From Varroa destructor (taxonomy: Eukaryota; Arthropoda; Arachnida; Mesostigmata; Varroidae): a stretch of DNA of 64,000 nt. Numbering within the stretch: position 1 is the first letter of the stretch; every line of letters begins with the position of its first letter. The notes under the pieces are model-generated. The model worked only from the letters and a program-made list of their open reading frames with translations, had not been told where the DNA came from and made no database searches. Shown one piece after another: positions 26,887 to 39,493 of this stretch. The stretch spans positions 49,067,233 through 49,131,232 of the forward strand of contig NW_019211457.1 of the NCBI RefSeq assembly GCF_002443255.2, given 5' to 3'. The translations under genes and the position numbers were made by a program.

Positions 26887-29108
26887 CTGAAATCCAGGAC
26901 AGTGCTCAAAATTTCACCTACTCACACAGGTTTATATTACTGCGTGAGAGATGTGTACTATAGCATGCTCGAATGCTACGTAATTAACCTACGTTTTTTT
27001 ACGATGTTCCTAATCGTGAGGTTTCGAATTTATGCAACTGGCATTTGCCATACGCAAGAGCCATACGGATTTGTCGAGTTTTCATGAATTCTATTTGCAG
27101 TTTCTATCAATCGCTTAGCCTTAAAGATAGATAAAAAGAGTATACATAGAGCGAACTTGTGGGTTTACAAGTCTTTATTTTTGCTCCGCGGGATAAGTCC
27201 AAATGTAGGAGACCATAGCTGATAGCTCATATATTAGGTGTCTACTTGTATGATCAAAAACGAAGGAACGAACAGGCTATGTTGGGTTCGATTTTATGTT
27301 TTTCAACTTTTAAATCTGTAAATAAGAAAAAAACAGTATATTGATTATTTAGTCTCTGTGAGCTATAAATTGCTTACGAATTATTTAAGCTTGAGCAGCC
27401 CATCGTCAACGATCATCTTTCACAGTACGTGTGTTGATAAGAATTTGATCCGCTGGGGTATTAAACGATCGTTTTGCTGCTGTGCCATCTCCATTTTCGA
27501 ATGTGTGTATAATTTATTTGGTACATGCAAAATTAATGAGACGACTAGTACTCGATTGATAACCATTAGTAACTGTAGAAAAAAAAAGGGCACCTTTGCT
27601 TTTTAGAAAGGTTTTGAAGACTTAAAGACGCGAATAAGCTTTGTTGTTATCTACAAATCTTGACGGCGTCCTTAAAATGCTACCTGAAATATGGGTAATC
27701 CTTAACTTTTTGGGATAGAAGTGTATTTATTACTCGTATTAATTTAAGAATTTAGGTATGCAGGTCGATATTTTACAAATGAAACAAAATTTTCAACGAA
27801 CTAAAACGCCAGAGGTGCCGAAACTATATTTGATGTTAATTTATCTCTTATGCAAAGTATTTTGGAGTTTTTACATCGGTGGCTTCCATATATGTATAAC
27901 TTAGAAATCACTCCGCCCAGCACAATTGTTTGATTAACATTTTGTGCGATTAAACCCGCTGACAAATATACTTCGTGTAAACTTTTTTTGCTTTAAAATC
28001 GGAGGCAACTTCCAGGACTATATCTATTAGCAAGCTTGGATCAATCCTGATTCGGGCTAACTACTTTAAATTAGCGATTAGCATTGTAATTGCTGATTCA
28101 TACGCCCCTGTTGCTTTCTTGGAGTAATGATCTTTTCCGACTTCGCGCATTCTCATTTCATACCGTTTAGACATTTAGACAGAACCACTTGTTGGCTATC
28201 CTATTATCGATCTATTGTCATATGTGGCAGGTTTACTAATCAAGATTATTACTAAGATGTCTGGCATAATTTTTTGGCAGAAATTATGCAGTGCTGGCCT
28301 ACCTTCGATCTGGTTTATTCAGTTCATGACGACCTTTTTGGGTTTTTTCGTATGATTAGACAGACGCTCATAAATTCAACGACTGGTGATAAGGAATTTG
28401 GCTTGCATAATAATCTAATAGCTTTGACATCACGTAACACATATTGTTTTGTTCAATTGTTCACGCAGATTAGCAGGCATATTTTGTTATATTCCGTTTC
28501 GCGGACAGTCTATTTATTTTCGCTAGTGTCATTTTTATTAGCAGCGTGCAATCTTCACTTTGGTCATACGTAGCGGCGGATGGCGACGCTACCAAAACAA
28601 TACCTCCGTCGACGGCAACAACGTAGACTGAGTAAGTTGTTGTTGGTTGCAAGTTGATACCACAATAGTTACTTAATTTAGATGAAAGCTCTTTAGCTTT
28701 CTACATCTAGGAATGTCACGTGCTGAGCTACAAAAAAATCGTATGATATTCTCATACCTGCAAAGATTACAGGACGAGGTGTACGTATGTCTTCCTTAGG
28801 ACCGTAAAATATAACACATTAGCCCGACGCAGGACAAGTCTGGCCAACATGCATTTCAATTGGATTAGATAAAATAAGCTAGAGCAAGTAAACGACTACA
28901 GCGTTTTCAAAAGATCATATGTAAATACGCTTGTATACAGATCGTCAAGATGCTATGCGATTGCAATCACCACGGAGACTGAAGCACTTATCGTACAATA
29001 ATTTAGAGTGGTTTGTACTTCTAAAAAGCTAATTTTATAACGAGCCTATTGTTACATACAAGATACCTTCTGTTCACTAATCTGTTTAATTGTTCATTGC
29101 ATTAGAGA

Positions 29109-29246
29109 ATACAATACTAACTAATGATTGCCTTTGTTTTCCTTGGTGTGACGATGCTCTTGTTCGTTATTTTATTGCCAAGACACACTCAGCAAGAGCA
29201 AGAACAGAGGTCATTATCGCTCTTCTAATCATTAGCGGTATTGTAT
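29109..29246. mobile_element. MITE-like element with short terminal inverted repeats
   Basis: Left end ATACAATAC-TAA-CTAATGATT (29109-29129) is the inverse of right end AATCATTAG-CG-GTATTGTAT (29227-29246): two 9-bp blocks match perfectly around a short unpaired spacer. Total 138 bp, non-coding. No clear target-site duplication. Confidence 0.45.
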
Positions 29247-30623
29247 AGATCCTCAAAATAATACGATCATTGATTTTGTTTTTCAAAAATTTAAAAACTT
29301 CATTGCAAAGCTTATACAACGTAATTTTGTATTTGGAGCTGTCTTATATAGACTTTCAATATTTTTCTCTGGTGGCTGCCAGATCATTCTGTTTGTCAAC
29401 CTCATAGGATTTCATAAGAGTGACAGACCTTTGAGACTCATCACTGAAGTATCATATTACTTTATGATCAAACCGACATACACAAGCTTCAGATTCGTAA
29501 GGTTTATATAAAGGAGGCCGATTTGATATTCCCCTATCTTTCCTGCTTTAATAGATAATGCTTGAAAAGAAACAACAATAATTTACATATTTACTTATTT
29601 GTCTGTTGTTTGCATTCGCATATTTAGATGTTTCTAAGCACTGCGTAACATTGCTCTCAGTCCACCGCTTAGGTTGTAATTAACCATTCAAGGGCGCACA
29701 CGTACTTCGCATAAACATCACGGCCTCCCCGTAAAAATTAACTATTCATCAATAATAATAATTATTCAAATACTTACGTACTCCGTATATTACAACGCCA
29801 GAAGGATCACAAATCAGCAGCAAAAGATCGCATTTTATTAACATTTTCGATTAATACGTGGCTAACTAGGTTCGGACTGATTCTTATTGAATCAATTTGT
29901 GGAATTGCGATGGACGTCTGTATGGTTTACAATATTCACGGAAAGAGTGACGAATTTTCACGCGTTGTTGAATTACTGAATAAACAATCACGTGCTTAAT
30001 TTGATACATAAATGATACTAGTTTGTGCTTTCGAGCAATTTTAATAATTCAGAGGATGTGTAAAATTCTACAGCGGTATATATTAAAAACGTTTTAAGGA
30101 TGCCTGTTGTGTATGTGAGTTGTTGCAAAGATGGTTGACTCTGTACTAAACTTATGCGTTCCGCTAATATTCATCGGGTTTCTTTTTGATTTGGTAAACA
30201 ATGGCACCTTTGAGAAATACAAACAAGGTTATCTATCCTTAACTATAAATGTTTAGGCTCGACATATCTACTGATCATTGCTTCAGTCGGGCAACAGACA
30301 TTAGCAAGGTAGGAAGAGTTTTCCGAGTAAATCTTTCTACTACATCATTTACTTTATTATTTTACGATTTAAAGTCTCCAATTTTTGATAAGCAAAACAA
30401 AAAGTCGTCAACATAGTGACATTTTGATATGACTGCACGGTTGAAATACTTGCTAACAGAGCTAAGTGTGTTTAAATCGAAAAAATAGGATTTTAAACAC
30501 TATGATCTCAACAAGACTTGCGGTTTGTGATCTTCAGTCAGAGTTTTGGTACGAGCCGTATTGCATGATTTTAATTATAGACCAAAAGGGCCTGAAATGT
30601 GCCAAATATGAAAAGTGTTTTAG

Positions 30624-30641
30624 ATGCCAGTGCACTGGCAT
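30624..30641. repeat. Perfect 18-bp palindrome
   Basis: ATGCCAGTGCACTGGCAT is its own reverse complement. No gene context explains it; it could be a dimeric protein-binding site. Confidence 0.8.
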
Positions 30642-31090
30642 GTTAATTTCGTTTCTTACCTAAGTTAGGCAACTTTACCGAATCATGTGAGCCGTACTAT
30701 CTAAAACGATACTGGTGAGCAGAACTATTTTTTATAGTTTAGTTCCGCTTCCAAGCTAAACTCAAAAGTATAAGCCTTGTCCTAGGGTTTTCCCCTGTTT
30801 AAGCAAACAGGCGGTGGTTCACAGCCACATGGCATGCTTTCCAAATGTGTTACAGAGCAAAAGAACGTCGGCCGTTTCCTTCTGTTTCCATATGCCTGCG
30901 GTCTCGCTCGTGCAGGCACCAACGGCACCAACACGCAAGAAAAGAATACGGCACGTGTTCATACGTTCCCCGCTGTTTGCCCGCTTTTGTCCGTATCCGC
31001 TCCTGCCGCAACGGCCAAGTGTTGTTCCGTTACGAATGAGGGTCGTTGATCAAAAACGGAAGATAAACTGTCATTTTTTTGTTGCTGCAG

Positions 31091-31217
31091 CCAAATATTC
31101 GACTATGACTTGCCCTGGGTTGGAGGCATGTGGTACCCGAAACCAAACGAGAACGTAAATTTATCTATGGATGCACAGACTCATACATATTTACAGGATA
31201 ATGTTTCAACCAAATAG
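31091..31217 (+). CDS. Candidate terminal exon, FDYDLPWVGGMWYPKP peptide
   Basis: After a strong acceptor (TTTTTTTGTTGCTGCAG) a phase-2 frame reads QIFDYDLPWVGGMWYPKPNE and stays open to TAG at 31215. The Trp- and Pro-rich composition is very unlike AT-rich noise. It could alternatively splice at AAC|GTAAAT (31155). It lies 1.2 kb upstream of the chitinase start, so it is probably the end of another plus-strand gene or an alternative upstream exon. No family identified. Confidence 0.45.
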
Positions 31218-32380
31218 AGAGAATACTAGGGAGGAATAGAAAGACCTACAACATAGTTTTTCCTGCAGCTGAGCTCTGCCATTGAAAGCAGCATGGTTCA
31301 AAATGATAGAATTAAAGTGAATTAAGCTAAACTGTCCCATTTAGCTGTAAGCTAGGCTATAGGTTTGTTGACTTTGTTAATGGTAACGGTGACAACTACA
31401 GGAAATAAACTCGCGAAATTATGTTTTATTGAGGCGCTTTTTATGTACACCTAATCACCTAGATTAGAGGTATCATGCCAAACACATAGGTGGCTCTTGA
31501 CTTGAAGCATATTCATATCAGATGAGAAAATTGCAATATTCTAATAGTTTCGGGTATAATAAAAAATATAGTTGTTTGAATTCAAAGCGCATCTTTTTTA
31601 AAGTCTAAGTCGATCGCTATCTCATGCCAGGGACAAAGTAATCACTTTTAACGTATGCGCACAGATACATTATCTCAAATTGACCTCAAGAGAAAGTAAT
31701 AATTTTTGATCCATTCTCCGAAAGTCGATCCTCGCCTTGACGGAGAGAATTGCGTCTTGCTTGTTATGGCTGCTAACAGAGCCATGTTTGGCATTTCACG
31801 CTACTCCGTTAACAGTGGATCCTTCTTGAGCTGAGTTATTCACTCCTATGGAGATATACGCTTGTCAAGCCTCGCTCTATTGACTCACACTACGGCTCTT
31901 GCGAGAGCGCTCTTTTAACCTAAAAAGTGAAAAAAGTAACTCAATCAACACAGTTAGGGCCCATTATTCATTGCAGTCCGTCGGCTCAATGTGACTCATT
32001 GCGCCTGCCTGCAATCGAAATTATCTTTTGTCTTTGGATATCACGCTAATGTTTGCACGTCTGTTAGTATAGAACTGTCAGGAGGTACAGCTACCTTAAC
32101 TACAATTTATTAACTAGCCGCATCATTATACATCAACTTAGGTTGGGTGCTCAGTCTATATTGTTAGCTATAGAGTCATACTTTGTATGACTGAACATCG
32201 ATGATGTTTCATACCGTACCTTCATTTTCATTTGATATGTACAGCTAATGTGATCTATAAGTCTATCTGTGTCTGTGCTGTCACGTGTGAATTCAAATAT
32301 GTACCTTTATTCATAATCTATGTGATGACACTTCAACAGAATTGGTTTTCTGTAGTTCACTAGAACAGCTTATAAAGCGA
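31218..32380. other. Upstream region of the chitinase gene
   Basis: No exon seen. A TATAAAG lies at 32371-32377, only a few bases before the chitinase ATG, too close for a normal TATA box unless transcription starts elsewhere. Confidence 0.5.
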
Positions 32381-33607
32381 ATGATGCACCTTCTTATCGT
32401 CCTTCTTATATTCGGTAAGTAACTGTTGAATTACTATAACAAATAACACCGCCACGAGGAGTTTTGTTGTACCCTCGTTCTCCATTAACCTATAGGTGCA
32501 CAATGTACTTCGTACTTTTTCGACGTTGCGGCGCTACTAACCTTTAAGGAAGGGCTAAATTTTTCGACAAAAGTTAACAAAATGCACCTGAAATATTTCC
32601 AAATTGGATACTCTAATTTGAAAGATTATAAGTAAAATGAGTTAGAAGTAAACGGGTCATAATAATGTACAAATGTTTTCACCGCAAGCGTGTAGCCGTC
32701 TTTATTCTAAGTGAATGGTTAGGACGTACTCAGGTACTTTTTTTGTGATGTGAGTTGAATAGTGATCGTCAACTACCATCATTAAGAACAGCGCATTAGG
32801 AGCGCAAGATTAAATTGCGGTGCAAGTGTATATTAGTTTGTAGTTTACATCGTAGTTGATATGAAGCTGTAGGGAAAAGATCAAAATTTTTAGACGCTGA
32901 TTGTACAGCGTCTAAATTTTTTTTTATAACTAACGATGTATCATAGCAGTAAAGAGCAAAAACCAGAAATCTGTGGCCTGAATCAGATGCCTTTATAGGA
33001 TTATATAAATGTAGATGCGTATACATAAAAATATGCTATACATAAAGAAGGTAATAGTTTAAGGACACGGTAAGTGAAAATAGTAACAAGTTGAAAACAC
33101 CAGGTAAGATATTCAAAAAATGGCGTCCATGTTAAGCATTTCGAACTCTTCCATAGTGTTGAAAGAAAATGCTAGTGCCTACGGAGTTTTGCAAACGAAT
33201 GCTACGATTGATTTCAACATCTTGTCTAATGTGGGTAATCTTTTTAGCAAAAGCTGTGGACTTCATTGGAACGGCACCGGTGAAATTTTGCTACTATGTC
33301 CACGATGATAAAGGCGGGCTGATGCCTGAAGACATAAATGGAAGCTTATGTACACATATCGTTTATGGTTTTGCTGATATCGTCAACCATACAGTGTATC
33401 CAAGAGGTACCGTTTCACTAGCCTTTTCTATCCTTTTGTTGGCTACATTTCATGTTCAGAGTTGAAAACGCCGTCTTGATCATTATTATTAATATTACTA
33501 TTATTGCAGTTGCAGAAACCATCTAGCTATGGTGTCCACTATAGATTAATTTATGGGTTGCTCACCGACATTAGTAGCTTAAAATAATTAGCGTCTTGGA
33601 ATGAAAA

Positions 33608-33638
<31 letters not shown>

Positions 33639-36600
33639 TATTTTTTTATATATATATATANNNNNNNNNNNNNNNNNNNNNNNNNNNNNNNNNNNNNNNN
33701 NNNNNNNNNNNNNNNNNNNNNNNNNNNNNNNNNNNNNNNNNNNNNNNNNNNNNNNNNNNNTATATATATTGAGCAACCCATAAATTAATCTATAGTGGAC
33801 ACCATAGCTAGATGGTTTCTGTAGCTGCATATATATATATATTATATAATTTAGCTATACAGTATATGCATCGGGTTTTCACTTTCCGAATCTTTGAACT
33901 TACAGGCAAGGATGCTAACGCCACGCGCTCCGTCTGGCGCCGAGTCGTTGATCTAAAAAAACGCTTTGTTGACCTACACGTTTTACTGTCTATAGGGGCA
34001 ACCCCCAAGAACTTTAGCGAAACAGCAGCCGTAGATGACACCCTTAACAGGTACAGCCGAACATAAACGTTGACATTTAATGAACCGAACCGCTTCGTTG
34101 TAGTCTTGATGATGGGGCTAGATGAGTCAAGTATTAAGTTGATAAAGCAGACAAAAATCACTTTCGACACGGGAAAAAATAACTTCTACCGGTATATTCT
34201 ATAGACACTTCGCTATCGTGTGGACAGAAAGGGCAAATAAAGATTTATTAATTTTCTTTAATTATGAATGAGACTAGTTATACTGTTGGTCAATGCAGTT
34301 TATTTTCTTTATTTCAAAGGGAAGCTGTGATTTTTTGGTTTTGGCAAATGATTCTTGACAAGATCATAATTTGTCTACATCAATGCTTATAAAGCTTTCC
34401 TAATAATAACTTTGTATGAAATTATACTATCACATCCAGAGGTTCCAATATTATGTTCGTTATTGAAGTTAACCTAAACCTAACGTGACTATCGTAATTA
34501 TCCGTGATCCCGACATGATATATATCATCAACCGATTGTTTAATCAGGTGACTTTAGTCACGAATAATATTGCGAATTGGTTTTAATGTCATTTCTGACG
34601 TCATTCATTAATGAAATTCGGCAATAGCAAATGTGCTAAAATTGTTGGAATGCTTTTATTCAGGTTTGAGATAGAGCGTCTCGATGATGAGTTAAATTTT
34701 CGCGAAAATTATATGAACTGAAGAATATAGAGATTCTTCAGTTTTACTACAAAAAATGCACAGATGTTGGCCAGGCCCATACAAATTGTGCTGTTTAAGC
34801 TCTTTCATCCTAAAAATTTTGATACGGAAGCTAGGATATGCTAGATAAAATAATTTCAAAAGTTCAATAAAACCAACACTTGAGTAACCATAGTAACGTC
34901 AATAAACAGTTACCACCAAACAGTGTTACGCTACCTTAAGAAAGCGGGCTACAAAAAGAGCTTGATGTTGAAGTGCCACACAAATCGACGCAAATAACGT
35001 GCCCCATTATATTTCCATCTACGAGATAGTATCGTTGAACCCAGTTATGATGTGTCTAATACGGCCAAGTAAGTAATGCAAGTATAAAACGCACAAAAGC
35101 GCAAATTTGAATGGACCACGCATACCAGGATGCAACGATATTCAGTTATTTCTAAAGATATTGATTACGGGTAATAAAAAGCCAATCATATACGACAATA
35201 ATAAGCAAATAAAAAAGTGTGCTCTACAATCTGTAGCAAAGCAAGAATTACACCGGAGAAGGTGACGCCATGAGTTTGGTGCGATTGGAAAGGAATAATG
35301 CATAAGCGTTGCTGCCGCCTGGCAGAGCGATCGATTCGAATTTCTATTGTTAATAACTAACAACAAGCCATCGAAGGAATCGATCGGAATTAGTGCACAG
35401 AAAGGGCGTCGTCCTCCATCCTGACAAAAATCACCTTTCACAGTTTTTGTCCAGAAGTCACAAAGTTCTGCAGCAATGGTATTAAAGGATTACCAGAGAA
35501 ATGGCAAAATGTCATCGATAAAAACGACGCACATTTAACTTAGTGATATTATTTTAAAGTATAAAGGAGATTTGCTTCAATTTCGGTTCCAAAACGGTTA
35601 ATCCCTTTTTGGCAGCCCAATACATAAATGTATGTACTTATACGTACATACATTCCTCTATTGGATTCTAAGTAGGCAACGAAAGTTAATAAATGAAGTA
35701 CTTCGTGGTGGCCTAGGAGTGTCTGAACTTAAATTCATGTCGGTATTATTTGGACGTTTATGGGGCTCGCGACATGCCGAAACAAGCTTCAGATGATCAT
35801 TATTTGTCATAATCCACATTTTGACACAACTTGAGGAATTGTCCACTTTTTTGGCTAAGTTTTCTGTTGATAAATATTGATCTCGTAAATTATAATACAC
35901 CCTTTATAGCAACGGTAAATAGAGATACATAGAATATACATATATATGGCTTGTCATAGTACTACGCTGGATTCTAGTTAAAGGCATATTAGATCTCTCA
36001 GTTTGACAGTCAGATAGCAATCAACAAGATTCGATCATACACAGCCAAAACATAGTTGCCCGAATAATTTCTTTTATTCCCTTTTTAGAATTTAATTGGT
36101 AAAAAAAAGAATCTTAGTTGTGCCACATATAATATCCATATATGTTTAAAAGATTCCATGAATTTGTGAACAAAAAGGGTGTGCGACATAGCGTCCGACT
36201 CTAAAGGCCCCACCGTTCCCCATTCTGGCAACCTTCATAGAAAAATAATTCGACAAACCATTCGAATAGATTTTACTAAATAATCGTGACCGGTAATATT
36301 ATTATCATTACAAAAATAATAGTTTTCAACCTTACCCTGAGTAACGAAAAAATCAAGCTACACGCTATATTGACTCCGATGACTTTTATGTGTGCACAGG
36401 TTTGCTCAGTCAGCGCAGCGAGTTATCGAACATAACGGCTTTGATGGCCTTGATATCGATTGGGAGTTTCCTGTATTGTCCGGGTTGTCTTGGATGGATC
36501 GTGCAAACTTCATCAAACTTCTGTCAAAGTTACAGGGTACCTTTAACAGAAGCATAGCCAAAACGGGAAAGCATATCCTGCTCACCGCGGCTGTTGCAGC

Positions 36601-36739
36601 ACCCTTTAGTATCGTCGAAGTCAGTTATGATGTGCCTAATATGGCCAAGTAAGTAATGCAGGTACAAAAAAGTGCAAATTTGAATGGATCACGCATATCA
36701 GAAAGCACCTTACGAAGTTTCTCTAATATGATCGAAAAC

Positions 36740-36795
<56 letters not shown>

Positions 36796-37879
36796 GGACA
36801 TAGTTTTTGGTTGACCTATCTTCAGGTTGCGTATATATTTATATATCTACCTGAACTTATTGTTAAGGACAGAAAGAACACTTAAGCAGCTACGAAGGCT
36901 TGGGGAGAGACATGAACTCTCTCATTCAATCAAAAAACCACGTCAATGTCAACGGCAAACAGAACTGGTATCAGAGTAAACCCGAACTACGACGAAGTCC
37001 ATTTATGGAAGTGAACTGTACCGGCTAATAACATACGGTATGAGCTTGTGTCACGTAGATTATATTTAATATATATAATTCAATACAAAGCCTCATCAAA
37101 AATCTAGATGGACTACTTTGTGGCCGATCGCGCACCGTCATCTCATCTCATAATGAATTCAGAAAATTGGCGTTTCTATCACAACAAAAAAGTTGTCAGA
37201 GCTCTTTTGGCTCCTAAAGCTAGAACGTCTACACGCTACACTACGTATACATTGCTATGGGGGACATTTAACAGAGAAGGTTTCTCACTGATAACTAACG
37301 CAATTATTATGCAAATTCATGGCAAGTTACATACATAAGAACGATTTAGTAGCCATATTATGTATTGCCATAATAGCAAAATTGTTCGTTAAGATCGCAA
37401 ACTTTCTTGGCTTACTCTTTCTGCTTGCATAGCCTTTTCAATTATGTTATCTTATTGGTTGAAAGGTAAGATAAATGACCTTGTGTATAGTTACGTTTGA
37501 GAACACGGACACTGGGTTACTTTTGAAATGTAAGGATGCTACTAGGACTATTACCAATTTAGAAAAACCTTATCTCAGTTCCACCTTTGACTAGGTACCA
37601 CAGTCATCCGTATGCTTCTAGTTTTTCCTGTGACTGCTTTAATTTAAGCATTATCATTTAGGGTCTCGTCTTGTTGAGTCCAAACCATGAACATTTTGCA
37701 AACATTTTTTATCTCTTTCTATTCGTTGGCCACAATAAGTCTGCATTGGCTACGTAGCGCAATGTCTTAGAGAAAGCAGTTTAGTACTCATCACGGCGCC
37801 GCTTACCATCGAAGCCGGTCAGTTAGAGATGAAACACACTAGAGAACGCAATTTTTATACCGAAATACCATTAATACAA

Positions 37880-37940
<61 letters not shown>

Positions 37941-39493
37941 CAGCAAAATGCGGTATTTCCAATAAAATCTTCTCGCGCTCAAACTTATTTACTTTCACAT
38001 ATTTGTACGAGTTTTGAGAAAAGACAAGATTATGCATAAATCATGGCAAAAGTGTGAATTTTTTACACTAGTCAGAAACCTAGTACTTTTAGTGCCCGCT
38101 TAAATATTTAGTTACTTTAAGTAATCAAAAGGCCAATAATTTAAATACTACCCTTGCACGTAAATGATATAATCATGCTTTTTCTTCGGACTGTTTTCGT
38201 CAGGTATTTGGACTACTGCTTATTGATGGGATACGACTTTTCCCGTTACAATCCCATTTTTCCCATTGCCGAATTCAACAGTCCTCTTTTTAGTCACAAG
38301 GGACAAGTTTCTTTTCTCAGATTCCTCAATTTGGAGTACGCGAGCAACCTGTGGGTTAGAAAAGGTGCGTTGTTAAAAACCTATTGTCGATTTATTTATA
38401 AAAGCTTCGAGATGACAACTCGCATTACGTTCTTGGACTTTTGCCAGTGTAGTTAGACAATGCTCTCTCATGCTACCCTAACCCACATTATTTTAAAATT
38501 TTAGATGTAGCTAAAATATTGTGTTTTTTGGACTATAAAAAAACTAGCGCATCTAGAAGCACTCATTTACTTATTTAATGATATTCTACTAAATAATCTG
38601 ATTTGCTAATCTTTATACATAGGTTAGATTGTACAGGCTTAACCGTTCAAATAAGTATGAAGTCATATTGAAACTGAACTATTTTATATCTAGACCAATT
38701 CACTTTTTGATGTCAGTTGGTAAAAAATATGAGACAACAATCTCTTGCCAGTACTCTATTATAGGAAACACATTTAGCTCCACTATCTTCGCTAATTATT
38801 TTAATTAAAATTAATTAAAATTCGTTAAACTTTGTTAACAACTATTGGCCTGTTAACGTTTTTTGTTGCCTGTTTTAGGTATGCCTCGAAGTAAAATAGT
38901 TGTCGGCATACCATTTTACTCTGTGATGTTCAAGTTGATAAATCCTGCGATGCACGACGTCGGGGCTCCAGTTAGTGGAGACACAACTATCACATATACA
39001 CAGGTTTATATGTATTGTATGTAACCTGGTTTAAAACCTATGGCGCTTGGTCACCTGCATCCTCTAGATCATTAATTTTCTCGTTTCTAAGACCACTGAA
39101 GCCAAAACCTGATAAGAAGCTTGTGTTCAGTATGATTATCGATAAAAATTGTCTTTTTTGTTATGTGTTCGTTTATCCAGGTGTGTAAGCTAATATTACA
39201 GAACGAATGGACAAGCGTGTTCCACAATGAATCTCAAGTACCGTATGCCTATCACGATGAGGACTGGGTAACATTCGATGACGTTCGAAGTGTCTCAAAG
39301 AAAGTGGACTGGATAATGGACAATAACTTCGCAGGTATTTAAGTTGTTACTGAAATTTTCTTCTCTAACCACTTTATGCATAGTATATATGCATAATGTG
39401 TACTAACCTGAGCTGCACGCTGAGAAAATGTCGCAATAATGTTCTTCTGTAGGCATTGCGCTATCTACGATTTCCAAGTCGGTCAGACGGTGA
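32381..39493 (+). CDS. GH18 chitinase-like secreted protein, 8 exons
   Basis: Coding exons 32381-32414, 33248-33406, 33906-34050, 36400-36648, 38204-38364, 38879-39003, 39181-39334 and 39453-39493. Every junction is GT-AG and every codon phase matches, giving 355 codons plus TGA. Residues 1-15 form a hydrophobic signal peptide (starts MMHLLIVLLIF), so the protein should be secreted. GH18 landmarks in order: KFCYYVH (24-30), LLSIG (91-95), FDGLDIDWEFP with catalytic Glu135 and Asp128/131/133, and LMGYDF (203-208). GH18 enzymes hydrolyse chitin beta-1,4 links or act as chitin-binding lectins. Oddities: the usual SxGG reads SIGA, and the last strand reads AGIALSTIS where active chitinases usually carry Trp. 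It has no chitin-binding module or linker, so it is the catalytic barrel alone. The last exon is the least certain. Introns 2 and 3 contain an inverted repeat with a gap and a decayed exon copy. Confidence 0.85.
32886..32920. repeat. Small perfect hairpin in chitinase intron 1
   Basis: TTTAGACGCTG, a 6-base loop, then CAGCGTCTAAA: 11 perfectly paired bases flanked by A/T runs that extend the pairing loosely. Confidence 0.8.
33506..33828. repeat. 58-bp inverted repeat around (TA)n and a gap
   Basis: Arm 33506-33563 is the reverse complement of arm 33771-33828 with about two mismatches (for example GGTGTCCACTATAGATTAAT against ATTAATCTATAGTGGACACC). Between them are AT-rich sequence, (TA)n and 100 N. 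It lies in intron 2 of the chitinase gene. It could be a foldback element or an assembly artefact at a collapsed hairpin. Confidence 0.85.
33661..33760. other. Assembly gap, 100 N
   Basis: Exactly 100 N flanked by (TA)n on both sides, the placeholder length normally used for gaps of unknown size. It falls inside intron 2 of the chitinase gene, so no coding sequence is obviously lost. Confidence 0.99.
34920..35137 (+). pseudogene. Decayed duplicate of chitinase exon 4 3' end and donor
   Basis: This lies in intron 3 of the chitinase gene. From about 35027 to 35137 it matches 36610-36712 nearly base for base. The match covers the coding end (TAGTATCG...CAGTTATGATGTG), the donor GCCAAGTAAGTAATGC and about 60 bases of downstream intron (GCAAATTTGAATGGA). 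Similarity fades upstream to about 34920 (GTTACGCTACCTTAAG against GTTACAGGGTACCTTTAAC). The reading frame is lost. It is an old local duplication that keeps a good-looking splice donor. Confidence 0.75.
36741..36792. repeat. (TA)n microsatellite
   Basis: About 26 TA units, in chitinase intron 4, close after the exon 4 donor. Confidence 0.97.
37880..37940. repeat. (TA)n microsatellite
   Basis: About 30 TA units in chitinase intron 4. The two ORFs overlapping it (37829-38037) are artefacts of the repeat. Confidence 0.97.

Larger units (their letters stand above)
26887..31090. other. Mostly non-coding; weak fibronectin-like fragment
   Basis: On the minus strand at 28652-28590 a frame reads LQPTTTYSVYVVAVDG, which resembles strands E-F of a fibronectin type III domain. 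No phase-matched neighbour was found. A GC-rich stretch at 30810-31060 is open in at least four frames. A 138-bp element with terminal inverted repeats lies at 29109-29246. Confidence 0.3.

Noticed and set aside
26896..26965. Plus-strand frame reading SPTHTGLYYCV, like the end of an immunoglobulin domain
   Set aside because: The rest of the frame shows no Ig strands or first cysteine, and the opposite strand gives a better supported exon.
30814..31158. 114-codon plus ORF
   Set aside because: It overlaps two other equally open plus frames and reads through the strong acceptor at 31090 in the wrong frame; no protein-like features.
32371..32377. TATAAAG before the chitinase ATG
   Set aside because: Four bases from the start codon, too near to serve as its TATA box; probably chance.
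33551..33830. Several ORFs across the second gap
   Set aside because: They are created by (TA)n and by N read as open codons.
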